Shown here piece by piece: positions 12,734-22,410 of a stretch of 64,000 nucleotides of DNA. Made by a program: the position numbers and the translations under genes. Every line of letters starts with the position of its first letter. Position 1 is the first letter of the stretch. The notes beneath the pieces were generated by a model, which did not search any database, was not told the DNA's origin, and worked only from the letters and a program-made list of their open reading frames with translations. Source of the DNA: Diphasiastrum complanatum (taxonomy: Eukaryota > Streptophyta > Lycopodiopsida > Lycopodiales > Lycopodiaceae); assembly GCA_029204225.1 (NCBI GenBank), contig CM055103.1, positions 19,356,925-19,420,924 of the forward strand, read 5' to 3'.

Positions 12734-14121
12734 CTAGGCCTTTAGCACTTGAAGCTCCACCAAAAGTCTTGCTAGCCATAGGAGTTCTTTGGTTGTTGAC
12801 GTCAATGCCTTGTACTCGGCTTCACAAGAGGAAAGATAAATCGTATCTTGCTTTTTGGAAAGCCAAGATATCACTCCTCCACAAAGAAAAGTGACAAACG
12901 CACTTATGGATCTTCTATTTATCTTATGTCCTACAAAATCTGAATCCAAAAATGCTCTCAAGTACAAGTTAGATCCTTGATAGAGAATGCCAAAAAATCT
13001 AGTAGAAGAGACATATCTAAGCACTTTCTTGGCACTTTTCCAATGATGCATCAAGGGACCTTGCATATATTGACTTAACTTGCTTACACTATAACTCAAA
13101 TCTGGTTTAGTGATTGTCAAATAGATTAAGGAACCTATTATCTTCCTAAAGAGTGTGATGTCCTTAAAGGATTCTTCATCACAATCATTAGTAACTTTAC
13201 AAGCTTGCTCCATAGGGGTGTCAATCCCTTTACAATCTTTCATGCCAAACCTTTCAAGAATGGAAGTAGCATACTTTGATTGACTTATAAAAGTAAAATC
13301 ACTACCTCTAGTAACTTCTATTCCAAGTATGAACTTAAGAATTCTAGATCTACCATCTTGAATTCACTAGACAAGGAAACTTTAACATTTCTTATGCCTT
13401 CACCATCATTTCCTGTCACTATGATATCATCAACATAAAGTACTAAAATGATGATCTTTCCATCATTACATTTGATGTACAAAGAAGGCTCATAAGAGCT
13501 AATCACAAAGCCAAGAGAGTAGAGAAAATCATGCAACCTAGAGTACCAAGCTCTAGGTGCTTGATTCAAGCCATATAGGCTCTTCCTTAAGTGGCAAACC
13601 TTGTCCTCCTCACCATTCTTGATGAAGCCCTCGGGTTGCAACATGTATATTTCCTCCTCCAAGCCATTCAAAAAAGCATTTGTCACATCCATTTGATAGA
13701 GATTCCACTTGAATAAAGTAGCAACACAAATGATCAATCTAATGGTTACAAGTTTTGCTACAGGAGCAAATGTTTCTTCATAATCTATACCTTTAGTTTG
13801 AAGAAACCCCTTAGCAACCAATCTAGCTTTGTACTTACTTATAGATCCATCTTGATTGCACTTTAATCTATAGATCCACTTACATGCAAGTGACTTCTTC
13901 CCATATGGAAGGTGTACAAGATTCCAAGTTTGATTATCTATAAAAGCATCAAACTCTACTTTCATTGCATCTCTCCAAACTTGTGATCTACTTGCATGTT
14001 CATAACATGATGGCTCTTCAAGCATTGTGGTTAGAAAAGAGTAAGAGGTAGAAGGAGATGTGTCTTCCCTTTGCTTCCCTTTCTCAAAGTATATGAGCCT
14101 TGTATCTAGTGCAACCATCAA
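12734..14121 (-). pseudogene. Copia reverse transcriptase and RNase H, nearly intact
   Basis: From 14121 leftwards: SQVWRDAMKVEFDAF, SLACKWIYRLKCN, ARLVAKGFLQTKGIDYEETF, QMDVTNAFLNG, KSLYGLNQAPRAWYSRL and the active-site box VLYVDDIIV. After one frameshift near 13310, the second part (13243-12734) gives KGIDTPMEQ, GSLIYLTITKPDLSYSV, FLDSDFVGHK (RNase H) and SSCEAEYKAL. The catalytic Asp pair of the polymerase and the D/E residues of RNase H are present. One frameshift near 13310 separates the halves. This is the best-preserved polymerase in the window apart from the gypsy one at 61 kb. Confidence 0.93.
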
Positions 14122-15186
14122 TAAAAGTCACATACATTAAAGCTCCTCTATTACTTTCATGAGAAAAAGTATGTACATCCGAATGGATAAGATCTAAAGG
14201 TGAGGTAGATCTTGTTAAAGATTTCTTGTAGGAAGTCTTGTGTGACTTTGCAAGGCCACATGCCTCACACACTTTGCCACACTTCTTGAAAGCTTTTGGT
14301 AGGCCGAGAGCTAGCTCCTTTGATGCCATGGATTCCATTGATTGAAGATTAGGATGGCCCAATCTTTTGTGCCAAAGCTCCATTTGAGTCAACTCCTCCC
14401 TAACCATATTCACACTTTCAATAGCCACATTAGCATCCAACTTGAAAAGCCTTCCTTGCTTACTGCCACTAGCTATGCACTTATTATTTTTCAAGATGGA
14501 ACACACTCCATTCTTGAAATGTAAATCTAGTCCATTGTCCATTAATTGACCAACACTAAGCAAGTTTTTTGTAATGGATGGAACATATAAAACATTATCA
14601 AGATCTATCCTTTTAAATGATCCTAAGCATGATGGAATAGATCCTATGCCATCTATCTTGCATTCTTTATCACTAGCAGTGTAGATTGATTTCTTAGAAT
14701 CATTACAAAAAAGTAGATAAGAGAGATAATGCTTGTTGAATGACATGTGGGAACTAGCCCCATTATCAATCCACCATGTCTTTTGGCTTGATGTTAGTGT
14801 AGATGCTACCATCAAGGATGTGTTGAAGCCATTTTCTTCCTCCTCCCCTTGTGCAAGATTGCCTTGATCTTCATTCCCTTGTGCATTCTTCTTCTTATAG
14901 CATTCGGAAGCAAAGTGTCCTTTCTTTTCACAAAAGAAACACTTCAACTTTGCTTTGTTCTTTTGCTTCCCTTTGGAGGTAGATGCTCCATCCTTTGCCT
15001 CGGGCTCCTTGCCTTGGATCTTCTTGAAAGGATGAGACTTCTTCTTGCATTTAGATGTGAAGTTTGCTTTCTCATCACCATTATGTAGTGATAAGGGAAC
15101 AGTATGCAATTTTTCAATTGATGGAAGTTGGTCTTGAATGCAAAAGATTGAACTAGATTAGATAACTCATCTCCTAATCCATTCAA
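14084..15186 (-). pseudogene. Copia gag C-terminus, protease and integrase N-terminus
   Basis: In order from the right: a lysine-rich gag tail, the knuckle CFFCEKKGHFASEC, the protease box WWIDNGASSHMS (DxGAS form), LYVPSITKNLLSVGQL, and the integrase zinc-binding region LWHKRLGHPN with CEACGLAKSHK. It ends just after DLIHSDVHTFSHES and YVTFIDGCTRYK, where the integrase catalytic core should begin. The next codons belong to the linker before reverse transcriptase, so about 1 kb of integrase has been deleted. Without integrase the copy could not insert itself. Confidence 0.92.
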
Positions 15187-15196
15187 AATGACTTTA

Positions 15197-15553
15197 CTAG
15201 TTCATTATCTTGGATCTTCTCATCAAGTTTCTTAGCATAAGCACTCTTGAAGTGCTGTTGGATTCATAAATGTTTTTTAGTAAATCCCAAGCCTCTTTTG
15301 ATGTGGTACAAGAAGCCAACTCCTTCAAGAGGTCATTGCTTACATTTAACTTCAAGCAATGTAGGGCTAATCTAACCCTCTTCTTGTACTTTAGTTGTTC
15401 TTGGGGAGCTTGAGGCTCTTCCTCAACTCCTAAGACAATATCAAAGAGATCATGAACCACTAGTAGTGATTCCATTCTTACTTTCCAAATGGAATAGTTT
15501 GTGGAAGTTAGTTTCTCACTAGATTCTAACATATATCCACCCATGGATGTCAT
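15197..15553 (-). pseudogene. Copia gag N-terminus
   Basis: MTSMGGYMLESSEKLTSTNY, SIWKVRMESLLVVHDLFDIV and LALHCLKLNVSNDLLKELAS give the usual gag start. A start codon at 15553 follows about 580 bp of leader from the primer site. A frameshift near 15190 separates it from the rest of gag (VNGLGDELSNLV-like text). Confidence 0.9.
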
Positions 15554-16135
15554 TTTGAATGAAAGCCTATGGGATACACAAAGATCTCTTGATAAGGTGT
15601 GATCTAAGATAGATTTCTAGCTTTCAATAAGCTTCTAATCTTGGCCCAATCAATCCTAGTTCAACTTGGATGATGGTATAATAGATCAACTACAAATATC
15701 CTAGCAATTCACTCCTCAAAGAAATTGATTCTAGTTCAATTTGGTTTGATATTTCACACACACTTAAGATCTGAACAAATCAGCCTTAAATATCTGATCT
15801 AATGCTTCAAAATGAATTGCTTCAATGACTCAAATCACTCATTGATCATTAGCATTCAATAGATTGAACCTAGATCTAGACAATGCACTAAAAACTTTGA
15901 ATTTTGGACTAGTATGCATTTTTTTGGATCAAAAACACTAATGGAAGTTAATTTGAAGGTTGGTATATGATTTCACACATGTGGACAGTACTTCATCAGC
16001 CCACAAATTGATCTTGACCAAAACCAATGATATTACTTCTCTCTTTGAACACGCCCTCTCAATTAGAACTCAAAAACAACAAATTGTCAATGATTTCTCA
16101 AGTACTATTAATCATTTAGATCACTCTTAGACTTG
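15554..16135 (-). other. Leader between primer site and gag of the complete copia
   Basis: About 580 bp without coding signal, the untranslated 5' part of the element. Confidence 0.7.
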
Positions 16136-16147
16136 GCTCTGATACCA
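16136..16147 (-). other. Initiator tRNA-Met primer binding site
   Basis: GCTCTGATACCA on plus, exact complement of TGGTATCAGAGC, directly against the 5' LTR. Confidence 0.92.
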
Positions 16148-17001
16148 TGTCAAATTTTAGAGAAAAAGGACAAATATTGACTGTACTATCAATCATTAAG
16201 AGTTATTGATTGCTTAATCCAAAGATCTATCAAGTTCTAGATGTTAGATCTTGATCTAGATGCTTTACACTATGATTTAAGCAAGGGCAATGGATCAAAT
16301 GATCAAACACATGGACGGGCAGCCTCACACGTGTGGAGGAAAGTACCTGTACGGCCTGTTTATAGAGAGTAAATTACATTAACTTACAAATGCATTTCAT
16401 TCATCAAAACTCAAGACAAATGTGGAAATCTCAACAAAACTAGAATTTGCCAGTCTCACAGCAACTTGTTATTCATTTGGTTGATCCCTTTATAGATCAA
16501 GTACATCCATGAGTTGTGTACTGTCCAACATGACTTCACACGTGTGAAGAGTGCCTATCATCCAGATCCACCAATGGGAGCCATATGTGCTCATTTCCCA
16601 AAGTTGACTATTCTCTTTGGCTAGAAAACAAAAAGCTAGTCTTCCACATTTATAGAAATATTCTATATAAAATAGGATCTAATGGAATCTTCCTATCTTA
16701 TCTTCTAGAAGCTTATCCACACGTGTGAATGGTATCTTGACATGTGTGAGTAATAACTCATTCACATGGGAGTCCAATCTATTTACACAAAGTTTGACCA
16801 ATTTGACCATTTTCAAGATTCTACTCAAAGGTCAATTTTGCACTAGTGTAGATCAAGCTAAAATCAGTATAACTCTATAAAAATGACTTACGTACATTCT
16901 TTCACACATGGGAATAGACTCCGCATGTGTGAGATCCTATCAAGCTCAAATAACTTGAGATCTACAAGAAGGTACAACAAGTTGGAAGTGATATTTGAGC
17001 A
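16148..17001 (-). repeat. 5' LTR of the complete copia
   Basis: TGTCAAATTTTAGAG... to ...ATATTTGAGCA. It differs from the 3' LTR by scattered substitutions, a few small indels and an insertion of about 16 bp near its end (AACTTGAGATCTACAA). Confidence 0.93.
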
Positions 17002-17006
17002 CAGAC

Positions 17007-17470
17007 GCCATTAAGAGAGTCGACGATAGTGAGAGCACTAGTTCATACTCTGATAATGCCTTATCCCAACTGCCGCCTTGATTGGCATTTCCTCCCATTC
17101 CCCCCAAAATCCAAGATTTAGTAGTACGAATTCCACAACCAGTTGCTCAGCAGTTGAACATTGTCGAAGTGACTGAAGAATCCTACTACCTTGGAGAGGA
17201 AGCACATGATTCTATTCCAATCCATTTCATAGACGGAGAGAATGGTGACTTAGTGCCAATCTATGCCAATCAGCTTAGAGGTACTGGATTTAGAGCTCCC
17301 ATCAAGGGCTACAGATGTGGAGAGAACCATACAATCGATGCGTGCCCTAACAAGCCACAAGGCAACTTTGTGACATTGTGTCGAGATTGTGGCTACGGAC
17401 ACCCATATCTCATGTGTCCAATGAGAAGGAGAAGCAAGGAGAGGTCTCTGCCCCTTTACATTTGATGAGT
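17007..17470 (+). pseudogene. Gypsy-type gag continued: two short zinc knuckles
   Basis: The frame from 17082 to 17465 carries VRIPQPVAQQLNIVEVTEES and then GYRCGENHTIDACPN and CRDCGYGHPYLMCP. The second knuckle has spacing C-x2-C-x3-H-x4-C, one residue shorter than the usual x4. The first lacks its first Cys. It continues the gag broken at 11641. Confidence 0.75.
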
Positions 17471-18012
17471 GTGGTAGGAGAGCCCAAGCATCTACGATGT
17501 AAGTATTCATCCAAACGAGAGCCCAGAAATGGAAAGAGAAGGAGCCAATTAAATCTACTACAACTGGTCCAACTAGTGGATCATCTGGTTTCTTGTATGT
17601 AGGTGAATACCCAAACCCCACCATTGAACAAGGTAAATCTAGACAAATGAAGGAGTGGGTGAAAGAAGCTGAAGCCCTAGATCAGGCTAGTGAAGCAGCC
17701 AGAGAGCAAGACCAATGTCAGCCCATGAAAGACGAGAACGATCAACGGCCCACCGCTTCTCCTCGCCCCTTAGTAAACCCTAGGGTGCTGCAGTTCATCC
17801 GTGAAACCGGATAGAATGCATTCTAGTTTCGAAGTCACTTTCCATAGTAAGGAAGAGGAGAAAGACCACATCATTGTCCTAGTAGATCTATTGAGAAGTG
17901 ATGCCAGAATGCCCTTAGGCACCTTATTACTCAAAACGCATCCAACCCTCTGGGAAGGATTGAAAACTTACATAGACGGACCAAGCAGTGAGAAACCACA
18001 CACCCTACCAAT
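17471..18012 (+). pseudogene. Linker region of the gypsy relic
   Basis: Short open pieces (17593-17814 with YPNPTIEQGKSRQMKEWVKE; 17801-18031) in shifting frames. They are polar and charged and show no known fold. Position between gag and protease suggests a linker. Confidence 0.45.
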
Positions 18013-18480
18013 TTGGTGCCAAATGAAGTAGAGAGATCACAACCAGTCCACCAAGTAGGGATAGGATGGGAGAAAGATGCTAAGCATGTGACCATTTTGA
18101 TCATGCATCGAGGGTTTCCAAAAGAATCAGCCATAGTCGACGAAGGATCTAGAGTGAATATCATTTCCTCCAAACTTTATCACAAATGGGGACTTACTCA
18201 CATAGTAAGTGCTCCTTTTACGATCCGACTAGCTAACCAGTTTGGTGTGAAACCATTAGGCATAGTCAACAAAGTGCATATCAAAGTAGTCGGAATTCAT
18301 TTCATGCTTGATTTTGTAGTCTTGGACTTGCATGATTCTCTCCAATCCTACAGTGTCCTACTGGTAGACCATGTCTTAGGACGTCTTAAGCTCTTCATGA
18401 CTAGGGACATGATCGTATTGTGCTGTAGAATCGTGATTCCACAATTAAGAATGATCCTGATATCTGGATTACGAAACTGA
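18013..18480 (+). pseudogene. Gypsy-type aspartic protease-like domain
   Basis: AIVDEGSRVNIISSKLY matches the D-x-GS active-site strand of retropepsins, where D(T/S)G is usual. LVDHVLGRLKLFMTRD resembles the second conserved strand (LGR). The domain follows gag in the expected order. No reverse transcriptase follows: the coding text runs on as charged, unrecognised sequence until 19736. The Glu in place of Thr or Ser after the catalytic Asp would harm activity. Confidence 0.6.
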
Positions 18481-18494
18481 CCGACCAAAGAGCC

Positions 18495-19640
18495 ATGGTT
18501 TCAAGCTCTGCTACTACCATCTGCTCTGATGAGGAGTCAGATGATGGCGGACGTCGTTGGAGGAGAATTGTCATATGTGATGATTCGCAAACCGATGTGG
18601 TTAATTGGACTGAAGAGCTAGCTACGGTGGATTGCCTTCAGTTCAATGTTTCATCAGTTGAGCAATCTCCCAAGCGAAAGTTGACCATAGACCCATTTTT
18701 CGATAAAGACGAATCTCGATCAAAAGATTAGCACAACTAGTAAAGAAGGACATCAAGATTCCGTTTTACTTTTTATGATGAGCCTAGAGGCTATACCTCA
18801 GAAACCACTGCAAGGAGTCTGCAGTGAGAAAGAGATAGAAGTTTTTCAAGTGTTCACCCTAGAAGAAGGTCGAGCATATGAGGACAAGGATTTCCTCCGA
18901 TATGTATATCCTGATCGTTTCAATCCCGTGCCGAAATCCTGCAATATAGATCCACAAAAGCCTCAAGCGAACGAAGATCTCATCGAAACAACAGAGCCCC
19001 ACAAGGCAACGTTGTAATAGGCCAAATGGATACGGTAACCGACGGATCCAAGGCTAGTGTTCCTATAATTGTTAACGATCTCTTGCGAGAATGCATAGAT
19101 TGGGACCTAGATGAGGACGAAGCTCTTTATAAGCTAGAAATCTCATTATGGGACAATAGCATAAAGATGGTAAAAGATTCGACCCTTGATCCACAATCAG
19201 AGTCACCAGCTAATGCCAAGGGAAAAGAGCCGATTACTTCAAATCCCCCATCTGGAGGCTCTCCAAAAGAAAAAGCCCCCATCACCTTCGCCGATCTAGG
19301 AATGAAGCCATCCAAGAGTGTCAGAAAACTTGACCAAGCTTTGAAAGAAATAAAAATCAACAATCAGCCAACCACCAGCAGAGAATGTAGACCCCTGTAT
19401 AAGGCAAAAACCGTTGAGTGGAAAGCCAATAAAAATAAACGAGGGATCAAATCTGAGTTGATGACCGACCAAAAACTAAAAGATGAAATCCACCAGGACG
19501 TCGTAGAAGAACCCAAGCATGCGCATGACGTACCACAATACTTCAAAGATTATGAGATGGATGAAGTGGTAGTGCTTATGCCCAGAGAGAAGAGAGGACC
19601 CTTAGAAAAAACCTCCCATGGAGCCAATGTGGGGGACCCT
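18495..19640 (+). pseudogene. Charged, unrecognised coding remnants after the protease
   Basis: Open pieces at 18495-18731, 18775-19017 and 19026-19736 lie in nearly one direction and use ordinary codons (SEDSDDGG-like, ITFADLGMKPSKSVRKLDQA). They probably belong to the same gypsy polyprotein or to a host protein captured by it. I recognise no domain. The last frame runs into the palindromic repeat, so its end is artificial. Confidence 0.4.
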
Positions 19641-19740
19641 CTCACGTGCCAAGAGAGGGGAAAAAAACCGCATGGAACATCCACGTGTGGATATCGCATG
19701 GATAACTTTTGCGTGGATAATCCACGCGAAACTTGAATGC
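19641..19740. repeat. Left array of GCGTGGATAATCCACGC-type palindromes
   Basis: CATGGAACATCCACGTGTGG, GATATCGCATGGATAAC and GCGTGGATAATCCACGCG follow each other within 70 bp. The word is almost self-complementary. It also fills 21940-22410. Confidence 0.85.
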
Positions 19741-20704
19741 CAATAAAATAGCATTTCCACGAGCATTCTTGCTCCTCTTCTTTTGCTTTCAAGTTTTATA
19801 GGTTTTCTAATCTAGTGTTTAGTGCTCTTGCTTGGTATTGCTCTTCTAAGCTCTATAGATCTTGCTTGCTTGCTTTTGGTTGCTCTTCATTGCTAGTGGT
19901 ATGGCTTGCTCTATTGATCTTGTTTGTTCTTGCTTACTATTGATCCATTGCTTTCTTGCTTACTCTTCTAGTCTAAAAGTCTTCAATACTCTTTCACTCC
20001 CATTCTCCACTACTTTCTAACTTTTCAAGTTTTTCTTTGATACAATGTCTTCAAGTGGTAGGTCAAGTGGTAGATCAAGTGGGAGACCATCTAGGAGAAG
20101 AGCTCGTGAGGAGCCCGAAGAATATAATCAAGAGTGGTTTGAGAATCTATCTAATCAACAAAGAGATAGAATCAAAAATCTTGTGTTATCTTCTTCGGGT
20201 GAATCATCCGAGAGAAGAGCTTCCGAAGATGCCCCTTCCCAAGAATCGTGTAGTGTGTATTATAATCTTAATCCACATGGTGGAGTTATAAAAAATACGC
20301 GTGGCAATGTAGTTCATGCCCGTTTGCGTGATTTAGTTGCTTTATATTTTGGTAAAGATTACATGATCGATTGGTCCTCCTAATCGCTTGAAAACAAAAA
20401 TAAAATAATAGAGACTTTATATTCTGAATTCCCTCAATCCAATGCTTTTAGTAGGACTTGGGCCTTGAATACAATGTGCCTTTGGATTCGAAGGCAATTG
20501 ATGAGAAGAGCCGTGAGAAATCCCAAGAATCCCACGAAGCCTGGATGGTGCTCCAAAAGGGATTGGAGGAAGGTGAAAGGGGAATTGTTGCAAAACAATC
20601 CCCAAAAGTATGAACAACAACGTAGGGCCACCGCCGAGAAGATCTTAAAACATGGCCAAAGTCACTTGGGATTGGGAGGAAGGGGCAATCTAGAGGCCCA
20701 ATTT

Positions 20705-20814
20705 GTAAGTGCAATATTTTTTAGTATGATTCTATTTTTGTAGTGAGATTGTTAGTGTTTTTTATTGCTAAAACTATATTGTATTGCTAAATTATGTTTT
20801 TTTGTTGAATGTAG
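20705..20814 (+). other. Intron 1 of the spliced gene
   Basis: GTAAGTGCAAT...TTGAATGTAG, T-rich, phase 0. Exon reading resumes LSDFGRHMTAVEYKQG. Confidence 0.75.
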
Positions 20815-20922
20815 CTTAGTGATTTTGGAAGACACATGACCGCCGTGGAGTACAAGCAAGGTTACGATCATGGATATGCCGGCCTTAAGGCTTTTATGGA
20901 ATCCCATGGATTGTTTCCAATC

Positions 20923-21019
20923 GTAAACTCTTAACCTTTATTGTTTTGTGATTGTTTACTTTGTGGTTTACAAGTAAGTTTGATCTCAATTTAATTAAAT
21001 CTTTGATTCTATTTTGTAG
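20923..21019 (+). other. Intron 2 of the spliced gene
   Basis: GTAAACTCTT...ATTCTATTTTGTAG, T-rich, phase 0. Exon 3 begins RGSTTSSVRDVEENVENVEE. Confidence 0.7.
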
Positions 21020-21179
21020 AGAGGCTCTACAACTTCAAGTGTTCGTGATGTGGAAGAAAATGTGGAAAATGTGGAAGAGTACGTGAATGAGAGCGAAGGG
21101 GAGTTTGAAGATGTGGACACCAACATACACGTACAAGATGAAGGAGGCGAGGAGGGAGGAAGTGATGATGAGTAGAGGT

Positions 21180-21890
21180 TTTTAAATTAAATGTAAGGCC
21201 TTGTAGAAGGCAATGAAGAAAGAGAGAATTTATTCTCTCATCAATGTACTTTTTTTTAATTCAATCAATATAATGTTTTGGCATCACATCATTCTTGCAC
21301 AATTTTTGAATGCATATATTTTAAATTCATGAATGCAAATGTATAGTCTATTGAATGCACATCTATTGATTGCAAATGTATCTATTGATGTATTCAATGC
21401 AACGTATAGTCTATTTAATGCACATCTATGCAATGCAAATGTATCCATTGATAAATTCAATGCAATGTATCTATTTTAGCACATGATTTGCATGCTAGAA
21501 TGCACTATAGAAAGTAATGGAAAGCACAATGGAAAGTAATGAAAACCACAATATAATGCATCAATAGATAACACATTAAGTTATCAACTAAATATCAAAT
21601 GAATCAAAATAAATGTGAATTTACCTTTACTATTGTATCTCCATTGTTTTGCAATCTTTGCTTTTCCTTTTGCATGCACTTGATCTTTGAATCCTTTGCA
21701 ATGAAAGCTCATTTTTCATTTTTTATATTCAAACCTACATCACAAACAAAAAAGATCTTAAAACTTATGATCGCAAAACACATACTACTAACATCCATCA
21801 ATGAACTAAAAATCCTAAACACTATCAATCTTCTCACTCACATTCATCCTCATCTCATTTTCACTCCCATCTATACTCTCTAGTTTAGGA
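21180..21890. repeat. AT-rich degenerate repeats, TGAATGCAAATGTAT-like
   Basis: Words such as AATGCAAATGTAT, AATGCACATCTAT and TTCAATGCAA recur at about 30-60 bp spacing from 21300 to 21480. The rest is plain AT-rich sequence downstream of the spliced gene. Confidence 0.6.
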
Positions 21891-21939
21891 GCGAACCACA
21901 TTTTGGTTCACGCCAAATGTTTTTTTTTGGTCAAAAAAT

Positions 21940-22410
21940 TTTGCGTGGATTATCCACGTGTGGATAATCCACGCAAAATCCGGAAACCTATTTGCGTGGA
22001 TACCGCGTGGATATAAAAAAGAAATTATCCACAGCCTCAACTCTCTGAAATTTGCATGGATAAAGCAAATTTCGCGTGGATTATCCACGCGTGGATAAAT
22101 ATCCACTCAGTATCCACACGGTATCCACACGAAAGATGAGCCTTTTTTATTTGAATTTTACTATGGCATGGATAATCCACGCATGGATTATCCACGCAAA
22201 ATTAGAATTCCTATTTTTGGCTCTGGGTGTCGGAGGTTTGCCCAGTTGCCGGTAGTCGGACTTGGCGTGGATAATCCACGCATGGATAATCCACGCATTT
22301 TGAATTTCACGACATCCGGCCGATCTGTTGCCGGAAATGACATTTGCGTGGAACATCCACGCATGGATAATCCACGCGTCCATATCCACGGTATATCCAC
22401 GCGAAATTTT
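21940..22410. repeat. Right array of GCGTGGATAATCCACGC-type palindromes
   Basis: At least eight copies or half-copies of TGCGTGGATAATCCACGC and ATGGATTATCCACGC, for example near 21942, 22079, 22168, 22266, 22345 and 22378. Several are paired head to tail to form long hairpins. Same word as the left array. Confidence 0.9.

Larger units (their letters stand above)
11642..17001 (-). mobile_element. Nearly complete Ty1-copia element with target-site duplication
   Basis: LTRs at 11642-12478 (837 bp) and 16148-17001 (854 bp) are highly similar. The five bases before the left LTR (CAGAC, 11637-11641) recur after the right LTR (17002-17006). The primer site is GCTCTGATACCA at 16136-16147. The internal region is about 3.7 kb and codes on the minus strand for gag, zinc knuckle, protease, part of integrase, reverse transcriptase and RNase H. 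The integrase catalytic core is absent. It sits inside a gypsy gag, so it is younger than that element. Confidence 0.95.
20045..21175 (+). pseudogene. Three-exon gene resembling plant transposase-accessory (Transposase_24/En-Spm-like) proteins
   Basis: Exons 20045-20704, 20815-20922 and 21020-21175 join in frame through two GT...AG introns of 110 and 97 bp. The product would be about 307 residues. It has an Arg/Ser-rich start, LVALYFGKDYMIDW, a basic middle (WRKVKGELLQ, YEQQRRATAEKILK, HGQSHLGLGGRG) and an acidic tail (GEEGGSDDE). The middle has the W..W, QRRA and HxLGxGG layout I associate with Transposase_24 proteins of plant En/Spm-like elements; that link is inference. One in-frame TAA at 20381 splits exon 1, hence pseudogene, unless it is read through. 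A T-rich 3' region with AATATAA follows. Palindromic arrays flank it on both sides. Confidence 0.6.

Noticed and set aside
17250-17624. 124-codon minus-strand frame
   Set aside because: Antisense to the gag zinc-knuckle frame, no motif.
21940-22410. CRISPR array
   Set aside because: Repeats are palindromic but spacing is irregular, spacers are not unique units, and the genome is plant-like.
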